From: Turicibacter sp. UBA7094
GTDB lineage: Bacteria > Bacillota_I > Bacilli_A > MOL361 > Turicibacteraceae
Direction: 5' to 3'
Assembly (NCBI GenBank): GCA_002493395.1
Contig: DKYS01000062.1
Coordinates: 1-9,081 of the forward strand
Length of the DNA: 9,081 nucleotides
How positions within the stretch are numbered: position 1 is the stretch's first letter; every line of letters starts with the position of its first letter. Below the pieces are notes generated by a model. It was given only the letters and a program-made list of their open reading frames with translations. It ran no database searches and had not been told where the DNA came from. Positions 1 to 6,223 of the stretch are shown in pieces. The position numbers were made by a program, and so were the translations under genes.

Positions 1-38
1 ATTCTATCTTGGTCAATTTTCTTCTTTTTCATCATCAT
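1..38 (-). CDS. Possible 5' end of a leftward gene, cut by the window edge
   Basis: On the minus strand three consecutive ATG codons (38-36, 35-33, 32-30) open a frame reading MMMKKKKIDQDR that runs off the left edge. A lysine-rich N-terminus like this is common for membrane or secreted proteins, but 12 codons are too few to name a family. No purine-rich ribosome binding site is visible in the 20 bases before the ATG run, which weakens the call. The gene would be divergent from rnjA. It could also be chance. Confidence 0.3.
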   Translation of the reverse strand, partial: MMMKKKKIDQDR

Positions 39-71
39 AGTAAATTTATTACAGAAATTCAAGTGCTATCG

Positions 72-100
72 ATGATATTCCATCAATGTAATGGTATAAT
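72..100 (+). promoter_or_regulatory. Candidate upstream promoter for rnjA
   Basis: TATAAT at 95-100 is preceded by TGG, giving an extended -10 element. A -35-like ATGATA (72-77, 4 of 6 matches to TTGACA) lies 17 bases upstream. If used, transcription would start near 107 and give a leader of nearly 200 bases. It points rightward to rnjA, the only gene downstream. The -10 is strong and the -35 is weak. Confidence 0.4.
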
Positions 101-148
101 AATAAAGATAACACACTTTAATGAGATTTTAATTTAAAAATTATTTTT

Positions 149-177
149 TCGACCTTTTTGAAGTCACGTGATATAAT
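149..177 (+). promoter_or_regulatory. Probable main rnjA promoter
   Basis: A perfect TATAAT at 172-177 carries a TGA extension (169-171). A -35-like TCGACC (149-154, 4 of 6) sits at the ideal 17-base spacing. The predicted start is near 184, giving an rnjA leader of about 118 bases. Within the leader a weak GACGT/ACGTC pair (213-217 with 242-246) is the only stem seen. Confidence 0.6.
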
Positions 178-302
178 CTTAAAAAGATGTCCAAAATAAG
201 GTTAGGACCAACGACGTTTTAGAAAACATTTATTTTGCTTTACGTCAAATGGATTAAATTTTTGAAAAAATACTCATGATATTGATTGAAAGGGAGTGCT
301 TT

Positions 303-1997
303 ATGAGTCAACGTAAAAAAAACGCTCACTTTAAACCAAATGATGTTGCGGTTTTTGCTCTAGGTGGTTTAGGTGAGGTTGGAAAGAACATGTACTGTAT
401 CCAGTACAAAGATGAAATTTGTATCATTGATGCCGGGATTAAGTTCCCTGAAGATTATTTACTTGGGGTTGATTATGTTATTCCAGATTACCAATATTTA
501 ATTGATAATCAAGAGAAAATCGTCGGTTTATTTATTACCCACGGTCATGAGGACCATATCGGTGGAATCCCCTTTTTGCTTCGCCAACTCACTATTCCTA
601 AAATATATGCGGGAAAATTGGCAATTGGTTTAATTAAAAATAAATTAGAAGAACGAAAACTTATGCGCCAAGCTAACATTGTCGAGTTCAACTCAGACAC
701 AGTCATTAAATCTAAACATTTTACCTTTGAGTTTTTCCGTACTAACCACAGTATTCCTGACTCATACGGAATTGCGATTAAAACACCTCATGGAACAATT
801 GTCCATACAGGAGACTTTAAGTTTGACTTTACTCCGATTGGACCCCCTGCTGACTACGCTAAAATGGCTCGTTTAGGTGAGGAAGGCGTGTTATGTCTTT
901 TATCAGATAGTACAAACAGTGAATTACCGATTTTTACAATTTCTGAACGCCGTGTCGGTGAAAATTTAGGGGATACGTTTAAAAAGATTAAAGGGCGTAT
1001 TATTATTGCCACCTTTGCTTCAAACGTTCACCGTGTTCAACAAATCGTAGAAGCTTGCCTTGGAACGAATCGTAAAATTGCTATCTTTGGTCGAAGTATG
1101 GAAGCAACGATTAAAATTGGTTTAGAATACGGTTATATCCGTTGTCCAGAAGACACCTTTATCGCTGCCAATGAGATCAAACATCTTCCTCAAGAAGAAG
1201 TGACTATTTTATGTACAGGGTCACAGGGAGAACCGTTAGCTGCCCTCTCACGCATTGCAAATGGAACACACCGACAAATTCAAATTATTCCAGGGGATAC
1301 CGTGATTTTTTCATCGTCTCCTATCCCAGGAAATGCATTAAGTGTCGGACGAACAATCAATGCCCTATACCGTGCGGGTGCTGAGGTTATCACCCACAGT
1401 CCACTTACTGATATCCATACATCTGGACACGCAGGTCAAGAGGAGTTAAAACTTATGCTTAGCTTAATGCGTCCTAAATACTTCCTACCTATCCATGGGG
1501 AGTACCGTATGTTAAGTGTACATGCTCAATTAGGCGTGCAATGCGGAGTAAAAGAGGAAAACTGCTTCGTCATAAACAATGGTGAAGTTCTCGCCTTTAA
1601 TCAACATGGTGCCCGTTTAGCGGGACGGGTTCCATCAGGAACGGTTTATACCGACAATAGCGGTCTAGGCGATGTCGGAACAGAAATTATTCGTGATCGT
1701 AAAGTTTTATCTGAAGACGGGTTAGTCATCATTGCGGTGTCCATTAAGCGTTCAGAAAAACGTCTCTTAAATGGACCAAACGTTGTTTCTCGCGGATTCG
1801 TCTACATGAAAGAATCGGAGGATTTAATCAAAAATACTGAGACAGCTGTTCGTGAAGTCGTTTTACATAAATTACAATCTTCTAAACACTTCTCGACAGA
1901 AGAATTGAAATCAGCTATTTGTGAAGTGGTGTCTCCATTTCTATTTAGTAAGACCCAACGTCGTCCAATGATTTTACCAATCATTATGGAAATTTAA
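303..1997 (+). CDS. rnjA: Ribonuclease J1 (metallo-beta-lactamase/beta-CASP RNase)
   Basis: Dual-activity RNase (5'-3' exonuclease and endonuclease) of the cytoplasm, acting in mRNA decay and rRNA maturation in Bacilli. The 564-residue product is close to the usual ~555 of B. subtilis RNase J1 and resembles it along its whole length. Visible motifs, numbered from this start, are the metal-binding THGHEDH (79-85), H149 in the TNHSIPDSYG region, HTGD (168-171), the beta-CASP FASNVHR segment (238-244), GSQGEP (306-311), HTSGHAGQE (372-380) and PIHGEYRM (396-403, with H398). The C-terminal domain ends RRPMILPIIMEI, as in the family. I chose ATG 303 because AAAGGGAG (289-296) lies 6 bases before it. 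An in-frame ATG at 276 would add 9 unconserved residues and would place that ribosome binding site inside the gene. No rpoY (epsilon subunit) gene precedes it, unlike in B. subtilis. It is monocistronic and followed by a terminator. Confidence 0.97.
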   Translation: MSQRKKNAHFKPNDVAVFALGGLGEVGKNMYCIQYKDEICIIDAGIKFPEDYLLGVDYVIPDYQYLIDNQEKIVGLFITHGHEDHIGGIPFLLRQLTIPKIYAGKLAIGLIKNKLEERKLMRQANIVEFNSDTVIKSKHFTFEFFRTNHSIPDSYGIAIKTPHGTIVHTGDFKFDFTPIGPPADYAKMARLGEEGVLCLLSDSTNSELPIFTISERRVGENLGDTFKKIKGRIIIATFASNVHRVQQIVEACLGTNRKIAIFGRSMEATIKIGLEYGYIRCPEDTFIAANEIKHLPQEEVTILCTGSQGEPLAALSRIANGTHRQIQIIPGDTVIFSSSPIPGNALSVGRTINALYRAGAEVITHSPLTDIHTSGHAGQEELKLMLSLMRPKYFLPIHGEYRMLSVHAQLGVQCGVKEENCFVINNGEVLAFNQHGARLAGRVPSGTVYTDNSGLGDVGTEIIRDRKVLSEDGLVIIAVSIKRSEKRLLNGPNVVSRGFVYMKESEDLIKNTETAVREVVLHKLQSSKHFSTEELKSAICEVVSPFLFSKTQRRPMILPIIMEI

Positions 1998-2002
1998 ACA
2001 AG

Positions 2003-2037
2003 AAAAAAGACAGTTTCGTTAGAACTGTCTTTTTTTT
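2003..2037 (+). terminator. rnjA intrinsic terminator
   Basis: GACAGTT (2009-2015) pairs with AACTGTC (2023-2029) around a 7-base loop. It is flanked by an A-run upstream and eight T's after the stem. It starts 6 bases after the rnjA stop codon. Confidence 0.92.
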
Positions 2038-2075
2038 AATCGTGTCCTTGATAGAGTTTATCTAAAGAAACAACC

Positions 2076-2285
2076 TCTTATTTTAGAGTTATCGATACTG
2101 AATTATTGGATACCAGAAGGGACAAACATTTGAGACAAGGCGTCTGTCCCTTAAAATGATCAACCTATTTCTGATACAACGACCAAAATCATGGCACAGC
2201 GAAGCTATTATTGACCGTAGAGACAGATTAACTCATATGAAGCGTCTTATATGATAGCTTGAATTAAGTAACAACTCTAAAAATA
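2076..2285. repeat. Non-coding spacer element: long-range inverted repeat enclosing two hairpins
   Basis: This spacer has no supportable gene. TTTTAGAGTT (2081-2090) is the exact reverse complement of AACTCTAAAA (2273-2282). After a 3-base bulge, nine of the next eleven positions also pair (2094-2104 with 2262-2272). Between these arms lie an 8-bp hairpin, AAGGGACA/TGTCCCTT (2117-2124 with 2145-2152), and a compact one, CATAT-G-AAG/CTTATATG (2234-2253). The layout fits a degenerate small inverted-repeat element (MITE-like) or a structured RNA. I saw no target-site duplication and no transposase. The order of arms and hairpins is seen directly. The nature of the element is inference. Confidence 0.45.
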
Positions 2286-2300
2286 CCAAGGAGACACTAA

Positions 2301-2320
2301 AGTTTTTACCGAAAAAAACT
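2301..2320. repeat. Small A/T hairpin
   Basis: AGTTTTT (2301-2307) and AAAAACT (2314-2320) form a 7-bp stem around a 6-base loop. The stem is A/T rich with no U-tract of its own. It lies between the spacer element and the terminator at 2371, and may be incidental. Confidence 0.3.
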
Positions 2321-2370
2321 AAAACTTCTAGAATAGAATCATTTTTAGAACCAACCGATTTCTAGATGAT

Positions 2371-2404
2371 AAAAGGCGTCGCCACAAGTTGGCAACGCCT
2401 TTTT
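2371..2404. terminator. Bidirectional terminator between rnjA spacer and lipoprotein gene
   Basis: AAAAGGCGT-c-GCC (2371-2383) pairs with GGC-a-ACGCCTTTT (2391-2403) around a 7-base loop, with one mismatch. The U-tract is longer rightward (six T's) than leftward (four). It ends just 3 bases after the lipoprotein stop codon on the minus strand, so it should serve that gene. It should also block any rightward transcript from the spacer. Confidence 0.85.
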
Positions 2405-2406
2405 TA

Positions 2407-3018
2407 TTATTTTTCCGTAATTGTCACTTTAACAATAGAAGCTGTATCATAATTTGCAATTTCATCTTGATAAGTTTCTAAATTAATATCAGATGATCCA
2501 CCAGTTGTATACGCCGCTAAAACAAACTCTTTTCCTAATTCTCCACCATATTGTTCAAGAGTGACGCGTTTTTCAAAATTAATCGCTGGTGTCTCTGTTT
2601 TTACGAGTTTATATTCTGGATTTTTGTCATCAGTTGTTTTTTCTTGATCGACTTCAGCAATAGTAAGAATTGATTTAACATCATCTTTTCCAACATTTAA
2701 AACCAAGTGAACGAGAGAATTTTTCTCCATTTCATCAGTCGTATAGTTAGGAACTTCGATGGTATTCACAAGTTCACCTGATTCATATTGATCCACGACC
2801 ATTTTAATTTCATAAGATGATCCTGTTGGTAATAACACCGATTCGACCGTACTTTGATCTTCACCATAATTCGCAGATTTTAATAATAAATCGATAACCC
2901 CACTCATTTGTTGGTTAACAACTTTAACGTCACCTTCAGGTAATTTTGCCGCACTACACCCTGTTACTAAAAGAATACTCATAACGGCACAAGCCGCCCA
3001 TTTTATTTCTTTTGTCAT
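2407..3018 (-). CDS. Small lipoprotein of unknown function
   Basis: A 203-residue predicted lipoprotein. A short basic N-terminus (MTKEIKW) leads into a hydrophobic segment and a lipobox VTGC (18-21), so C21 should be lipidated and the mature ~183 residues held on the outer face of the membrane. The mature part is polar, acidic, rich in Thr, Val and Glu, and alternates short strand-like stretches. No catalytic motif or named domain is recognised. I prefer the start at 3018 because the upstream ATG at 3033 overlaps the likely ribosome binding site (AGGA, about 8 bases before ATG 3018). The 208-residue version would only add MRNEL. The gene is monocistronic, with its own promoter and a terminator on each side, so neighbours give no clue to function. 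A solute-binding role is not supported by the short length. Confidence 0.85.
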   Translation of the reverse strand: MTKEIKWAACAVMSILLVTGCSAAKLPEGDVKVVNQQMSGVIDLLLKSANYGEDQSTVESVLLPTGSSYEIKMVVDQYESGELVNTIEVPNYTTDEMEKNSLVHLVLNVGKDDVKSILTIAEVDQEKTTDDKNPEYKLVKTETPAINFEKRVTLEQYGGELGKEFVLAAYTTGGSSDINLETYQDEIANYDTASIVKVTITEK

Positions 3019-3050
3019 AAGTTCATTCCTCATTTCGTTAATCTTTTTTT

Positions 3051-3059
3051 AGTATATCA
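3051..3059 (-). promoter_or_regulatory. Extended -10 promoter of the lipoprotein gene
   Basis: Read on the minus strand, TGA-TATACT (3059-3051) is an extended -10 element. A TTGTCA at 3076-3071 resembles a -35 but the spacing is only 14 bases, so the TG extension probably carries recognition. The predicted start near 3044 leaves a leader of about 25 bases. Confidence 0.5.
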
Positions 3060-3167
3060 TATAAGCTAAATGACAATTGTACTTTTTGTGTTCCTTTTAT
3101 ATTTTCCACTATATTTTTACACCTTATTCACGTTTTAAACAAATTTTTATCATGCACACAAGGTAAC

Positions 3168-3192
3168 AAAAAAAGAGGCCAAGACCTCTTTT
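3168..3192 (-). terminator. ktrA intrinsic terminator
   Basis: On the minus strand AAAAGAGG/CCTCTTTT (3192-3185 with 3178-3171) forms an 8-bp stem with a 6-base loop followed by a run of T's. The stem begins inside the ktrA stop codon. It separates ktrA from the lipoprotein gene downstream, so the two are probably not cotranscribed. Confidence 0.88.
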
Positions 3193-3859
3193 AACTATGT
3201 AAAAGCCAGTGATCAAATTCACTAATATCTTTATTTGCCCCAATAACGAGTAAGACATCGCCTTCTTTAATCTCTGTATTAGCTTGGGGCACAACAATAT
3301 TGTAGTTTCGTTTAATCGCAGCAATATTGATTCCAAAACGTTGCGGAATATTTAAATCAATGAGTGTCTGCCCGATAATAGGACCTGCCGCAAGCACTTC
3401 AACAATACTATAATTATCAGATAGAACTAAATAATCTAAGACGAAATCCGATAACATCTGGTGTGCTAATCGCTTTCCTGTATCCTTTTCCGGTTGAATA
3501 ACAGAATCCGCTCCAATTTTTAAAATAACTTTCTTGTGATAATCATTTACAACTTTTACTGTAACTTTATTAACACCAATTTCTTTTAATAACAATGCTG
3601 TTAAAATACTCGCCTGAATATTTTGGCCGATTCCAACGATGACATGATCAATATTACGAATTCCGATACTTCTTAACGCCTCTTCATCTGTCGAATCTAA
3701 AATAATGGCCTGTGTCGCAATATTCACGTATTTTTTAATGATTTCTTCATTACAGTCAATTGCTAAAACATCTGCTCCTTGGCGAGCTAATTCTTCAACG
3801 ACACTTCCGCCAAATTGTCCACATCCTATGACGGCAAAGGTTGTATCTTTCTTTTCCAT
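3191..3859 (-). CDS. ktrA: KtrA-type potassium channel regulatory subunit (RCK/TrkA family)
   Basis: Cytoplasmic gating subunit that forms an octameric ring beneath a KtrB-type potassium channel. The 222 residues match the usual KtrA/KtrC length. The N-terminal RCK_N Rossmann fold shows AVIGCGQFGGS (9-19) with the GxGxFG nucleotide-binding loop, and the acidic D35 at the end of the second strand. The conserved IGIRNIDHVIVGIGQNIQAS segment follows. The C-terminal RCK_C domain occupies about 136-218 and, in relatives, binds cyclic di-AMP. A strong site GAGGG lies 7-8 bases before ATG 3859. No ktrB partner is present in the window and a terminator follows immediately, so the channel must be encoded elsewhere. 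KtrA and KtrC cannot be told apart from sequence alone. No cyclic-di-AMP riboswitch is seen in the short leader. Confidence 0.92.
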   Translation of the reverse strand: MEKKDTTFAVIGCGQFGGSVVEELARQGADVLAIDCNEEIIKKYVNIATQAIILDSTDEEALRSIGIRNIDHVIVGIGQNIQASILTALLLKEIGVNKVTVKVVNDYHKKVILKIGADSVIQPEKDTGKRLAHQMLSDFVLDYLVLSDNYSIVEVLAAGPIIGQTLIDLNIPQRFGINIAAIKRNYNIVVPQANTEIKEGDVLLVIGANKDISEFDHWLLHS

Positions 3860-3884
3860 AAATAATCCCTCTTTATTATCGGCT

Positions 3885-3904
3885 GTATTTTTCGCTAAAA
3901 ATAC
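3885..3904. repeat. Perfect 8-bp palindrome upstream of ktrA
   Basis: GTATTTTT (3885-3892) and AAAAATAC (3897-3904) are exact inverted repeats around CGCT, 26 bases upstream of the ktrA start. A second, weaker pair, TAATC/GATTA (3918-3922 with 3929-3933), lies just beyond. It could be an operator or a leader hairpin. It is not a terminator for ktrA transcription because no U-run follows. No convincing promoter hexamers were found for ktrA. Confidence 0.4.
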
Positions 3905-3998
3905 ACTACCTCATATTTAATCTGATTTGATTATTTTATATTCCCAATTATTTTAACACGATTCTTCCTATTTTTCTATTCCATTTAGACTAAGTTTT

Positions 3999-4027
3999 TT
4001 TATAAATTCGATGGGGTCTGCTATAAT
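3999..4027 (+). promoter_or_regulatory. Promoter of the PgeF/YlmD gene
   Basis: TATAAT at 4022-4027 carries a TGC extension (4019-4021). A -35-like TTTATA (3999-4004, 4 of 6) is at 17-base spacing. The predicted start near 4034 falls at the edge of the ribosome binding site, so the leader is only about a dozen bases. Confidence 0.65.
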
Positions 4028-4045
4028 AAAACATGAGGTGATAAA

Positions 4046-4867
4046 ATGAAAGAACCATTTATTTTAAACGAGAACTTACTCTTTTTAAATCCGTGGATGT
4101 CTCAAAACAAACACTTAGTCGCAGGATTTACGACAAATAAAGGGGGAACCTCAGTTGGACCCTTTGAAGGCTTAAATATTGCCTACCATGTCGGAGATAA
4201 ACCAGAAGCTGTCTTAAAAAATCGTCAAATCGTTGCCGATGCCTTAAATTTCCCGTTAGAAAAATGGGTGTTTGCCGAACAATTACATACGACAACGGTT
4301 CATAAAGTAACACACGACGATTTAGGGGCTGGCGTTTATAACTTTGAATCAGGAATTAAGGCAACAGATGGGCTTTATACAACAGAAAAAGACGTTGTAT
4401 TAGCCACTTTCTATGCTGATTGTACGCCCCTTTACTTTTATGTTCCGACACGAGAACTCATTGGAGTTGCTCACGCGGGATGGCGTGGAACAGTTGACGG
4501 AATGATGCATGAAATGTTACGCACGCTAAAAGAAGTAGAAGGCATCGATCCGAAAGATATTTTAGTTGCTATTGGGCCTTGTATTGGACGTGATGCTTAC
4601 CGTGTCGATGATTTAGTCGTCAATGAAGTAAAAAAATCTAAAGTAGCTGGATGGGAAGAAACATTTATTGAACTTGGGAATGGGCAGTATAAATTTGATC
4701 CGAAACTCCTCAATTATAAACAAGCCCGTCATGAGGGGGTTCCCGCTGAAAATATTCTCATAACTTCTTATTGTACGTATACTGATGATGATTTATTCTT
4801 TAGTTTTAGACGTAACAAAGAAACAGGCCGCATGATGAACTTTATGTGTTTAAAATCTGAAGAATAA
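4046..4867 (+). CDS. pgeF: PgeF/YlmD family multicopper-oxidase-like (laccase domain) protein
   Basis: Zinc enzyme of the DUF152 (YfiH/YlmD) family. Members have been described as purine nucleoside phosphorylase/adenosine deaminase-like enzymes and, in E. coli, as a peptidoglycan editing factor, so the physiological substrate here is open. At 273 residues it has the usual family length. The metal-binding triad is intact: H81 in EQLHTTTV, C126 in YADCTPLY and H143 in VAHAGWRGTV. AIGPCIG (175-181) and the C-terminal FFSFRRNKETGR (251-262) are family signatures. The start ATG 4046 follows GAGGTG (4035-4040) by 5 bases. In many Bacilli ylmD sits beside ylmE-H and divIVA. Here it stands alone, with its own promoter and terminator. 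Confidence 0.92.
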   Translation: MKEPFILNENLLFLNPWMSQNKHLVAGFTTNKGGTSVGPFEGLNIAYHVGDKPEAVLKNRQIVADALNFPLEKWVFAEQLHTTTVHKVTHDDLGAGVYNFESGIKATDGLYTTEKDVVLATFYADCTPLYFYVPTRELIGVAHAGWRGTVDGMMHEMLRTLKEVEGIDPKDILVAIGPCIGRDAYRVDDLVVNEVKKSKVAGWEETFIELGNGQYKFDPKLLNYKQARHEGVPAENILITSYCTYTDDDLFFSFRRNKETGRMMNFMCLKSEE

Positions 4868-4895
4868 AAAGCTTGCGATTTTCGCAAGTTTTTTT
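4868..4895 (+). terminator. Terminator of the PgeF/YlmD gene
   Basis: CTTGCGA (4872-4878) pairs with TCGCAAG (4882-4888) around a 3-base loop, followed by seven T's. It begins directly after the stop codon. Confidence 0.93.
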
Positions 4896-5270
4896 ATTTC
4901 CTTTACGTATACGCTATCCTTTATGGTATCAATCCGTATCATTTTAACCCTATCCTCCCTTTTCTTATCCTGTTACGCAACCTGTATCATTTCAAGAATC
5001 GTCATCAAAGCCACACCCAATGATATGAAACCCTCCTATCCTACTCTTTATCAAACGTCCTCTCTTCTTGATTAACATTCTTAGCTATCTCAAAAGACTA
5101 TCGTGTAACGCTAGACCCATGAATAAAACTTCCTATTCATCACCTTAGTCGCCTTTTTTCATATGGGGCCGATTGTCTGTCATCACTATAAAAAGTTCCT
5201 CACTTTCATCCGTTTATAAGTACTAGAATTCGATTTCTACTCATATATTTCATCATCTATTAACCGTTAG
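4896..5270. other. Non-coding spacer upstream of the exporter operon
   Basis: About 375 bases with no supportable gene. The + strand is pyrimidine-rich on its left half. The reverse strand keeps partly open frames (for example about 4992-5078 and 5145-5183) that lack good starts and are broken by stops, so an eroded leftward gene is possible but not shown. The word TATCATTT occurs twice (4944-4951 area and 4985-4992 area). A 7-bp inverted repeat lies at 5119-5140. No convincing promoter hexamers with correct spacing were found for the exporter operon. TATAAA (5187-5192) and TAGAAT (5224-5229) are the best -10-like words. Confidence 0.4.
5119..5140. repeat. 7-bp inverted repeat in the exporter upstream region
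   Basis: ATGAATA (5119-5125) and TATTCAT (5134-5140) are perfect inverted repeats around 8 bases, about 145 bases before the ATPase start. The form suits a dimeric regulator site or a leader hairpin. The function is inferred only from position. Confidence 0.3.
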
Positions 5271-5284
5271 AAGGGGGATTTGAG

Positions 5285-6223
5285 ATGAAAACTATGATAA
5301 ATGTCGAACATTTAACTAAACAATACAAGGAAGTGTTAGCAGTAGACGACCTATCTTTTCAAGTGGATGAGGGAGAAATTGTAGGATTACTCGGACCGAA
5401 TGGAAGTGGGAAATCGACCACAATCAACTGTATGCTATCGCTGTTAAACTTTGATCGCGGAACCATTAAACTCTTTAACAAGGAAATGAAGCCAGATGCC
5501 TACGATTTAAAGGCAAAAATCGGTGTTATTTTTCAAGAAGTCGCTGTATTTGAGGAACTGACCGTCTACGAAAATATCGATTACTTTTGCGGCCTATACA
5601 TCAAAGATAAATCAATAAGAAAACAGGCAGTTGAAGAAGCCATTCAATTAGTCGGACTAGAAGATTATAAAAAGTTCTATCCTAAAAAACTATCCGGTGG
5701 ACTCTTAAGACGCCTAAATATCGCCTGTGGGATTGCCCATCGTCCAACACTCATTTTTCTTGATGAACCCACGGTTGCGGTTGATCCTCAGAGTCGGAAC
5801 CATATTCTAGATGGTATCAAACAGTTAAGAAAAAATGGTGCCACGATCGTTTACACGACTCATTATATGGAAGAAGTTGAACAACTTTGTGATCGTGTCA
5901 TCATTCTTGATAAAGGAAAAATCATTGCGATGGGGACGACAGACGAACTAAAAGCAAACACACAAATTGCAGAAAAAGTCATCCTTGAAATTCATGAATT
6001 AGACTTAGAAGCTATCCAAAAAATAAAGGACCTCAAAAATGTAGCTGACGTTCGTTACAACGCCCCAAATTTAGTCGTAACTTATAAAACGGGAAAAAAT
6101 AATTTAGTCGAGATGATTGATTATTTAAAAACTTCCCCGCTCCACTATACGACGATTTACTCACAACGACCTACGCTCAATGATGTCTTTTTAGAATTAA
6201 CAGGAAAGGAGCTGCGTGATTAA
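5285..6223 (+). CDS. ABC-2 exporter ATP-binding protein (LnrL-like)
   Basis: Cytoplasmic ATPase powering the two permeases encoded directly after it. All nucleotide-binding motifs are present: Walker A GPNGSGKST (37-45), Q-loop Q84, signature LSGGL (136-140), Walker B LIFLDEP (156-162, catalytic E161), D-loop VAVDP (164-168) and H-loop H193. After about residue 225 comes the C-terminal extension common in this drug/lipid exporter class (DrrA/NatA-like), ending in the typical NDVFLELTGKELRD. At 312 residues it matches LnrL (YfiL) of B. subtilis in size, and the order one ATPase plus two permeases matches lnrLMN, which exports linearmycin-type lipids. That parallel is from gene order and general resemblance, so the substrate is unknown. 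ATG 5285 is preceded by AGGGGG (5272-5277). The stop overlaps the next start. Confidence 0.93.
   Translation: MKTMINVEHLTKQYKEVLAVDDLSFQVDEGEIVGLLGPNGSGKSTTINCMLSLLNFDRGTIKLFNKEMKPDAYDLKAKIGVIFQEVAVFEELTVYENIDYFCGLYIKDKSIRKQAVEEAIQLVGLEDYKKFYPKKLSGGLLRRLNIACGIAHRPTLIFLDEPTVAVDPQSRNHILDGIKQLRKNGATIVYTTHYMEEVEQLCDRVIILDKGKIIAMGTTDELKANTQIAEKVILEIHELDLEAIQKIKDLKNVADVRYNAPNLVVTYKTGKNNLVEMIDYLKTSPLHYTTIYSQRPTLNDVFLELTGKELRD

Noticed and set aside
187..222. 11-codon leader ORF (MSKIRLGPTTF) starting about 3 bases after the predicted rnjA transcription start
   Set aside because: It has no ribosome binding site, is very short, and is not linked to any known attenuation pattern. A leaderless peptide is possible but unsupported.
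276..302. N-terminal extension of RNase J from ATG 276
   Set aside because: The AAAGGGAG site at 289-296 is positioned for ATG 303. The nine extra residues have no counterpart in RNase J1, and no ribosome binding site precedes 276.
2156..2254. 32-codon ORF in the spacer after rnjA
   Set aside because: It has no ribosome binding site and overlaps the arm of one hairpin. No family is recognised, and the length is expected by chance.
2287..2293. AAGGAGA, a good-looking ribosome binding site in the spacer
   Set aside because: No start codon follows within a usable distance. It may be a relic or chance.
3124..3336. 70-codon reverse ORF overlapping the end of ktrA
   Set aside because: It is a shadow of ktrA in another frame, crosses the terminator, and has no family resemblance.
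3860..3960. Cyclic-di-AMP (ydaO-type) riboswitch upstream of ktrA
   Set aside because: The region is only about 100 bases and AT-rich. It lacks the length and GC-containing conserved core of that riboswitch.
4992..5078. Reverse-strand 28-codon ORF
   Set aside because: It has no ribosome binding site and its frame upstream is interrupted by a stop, so it is not a supportable gene.
5145..5183. Reverse-strand micro-ORF MTDNRPHMKKGD with GAGGAA upstream
   Set aside because: Only 12 codons, with 12-base spacing from the candidate site. Kept only as part of the eroded-gene idea for the spacer.
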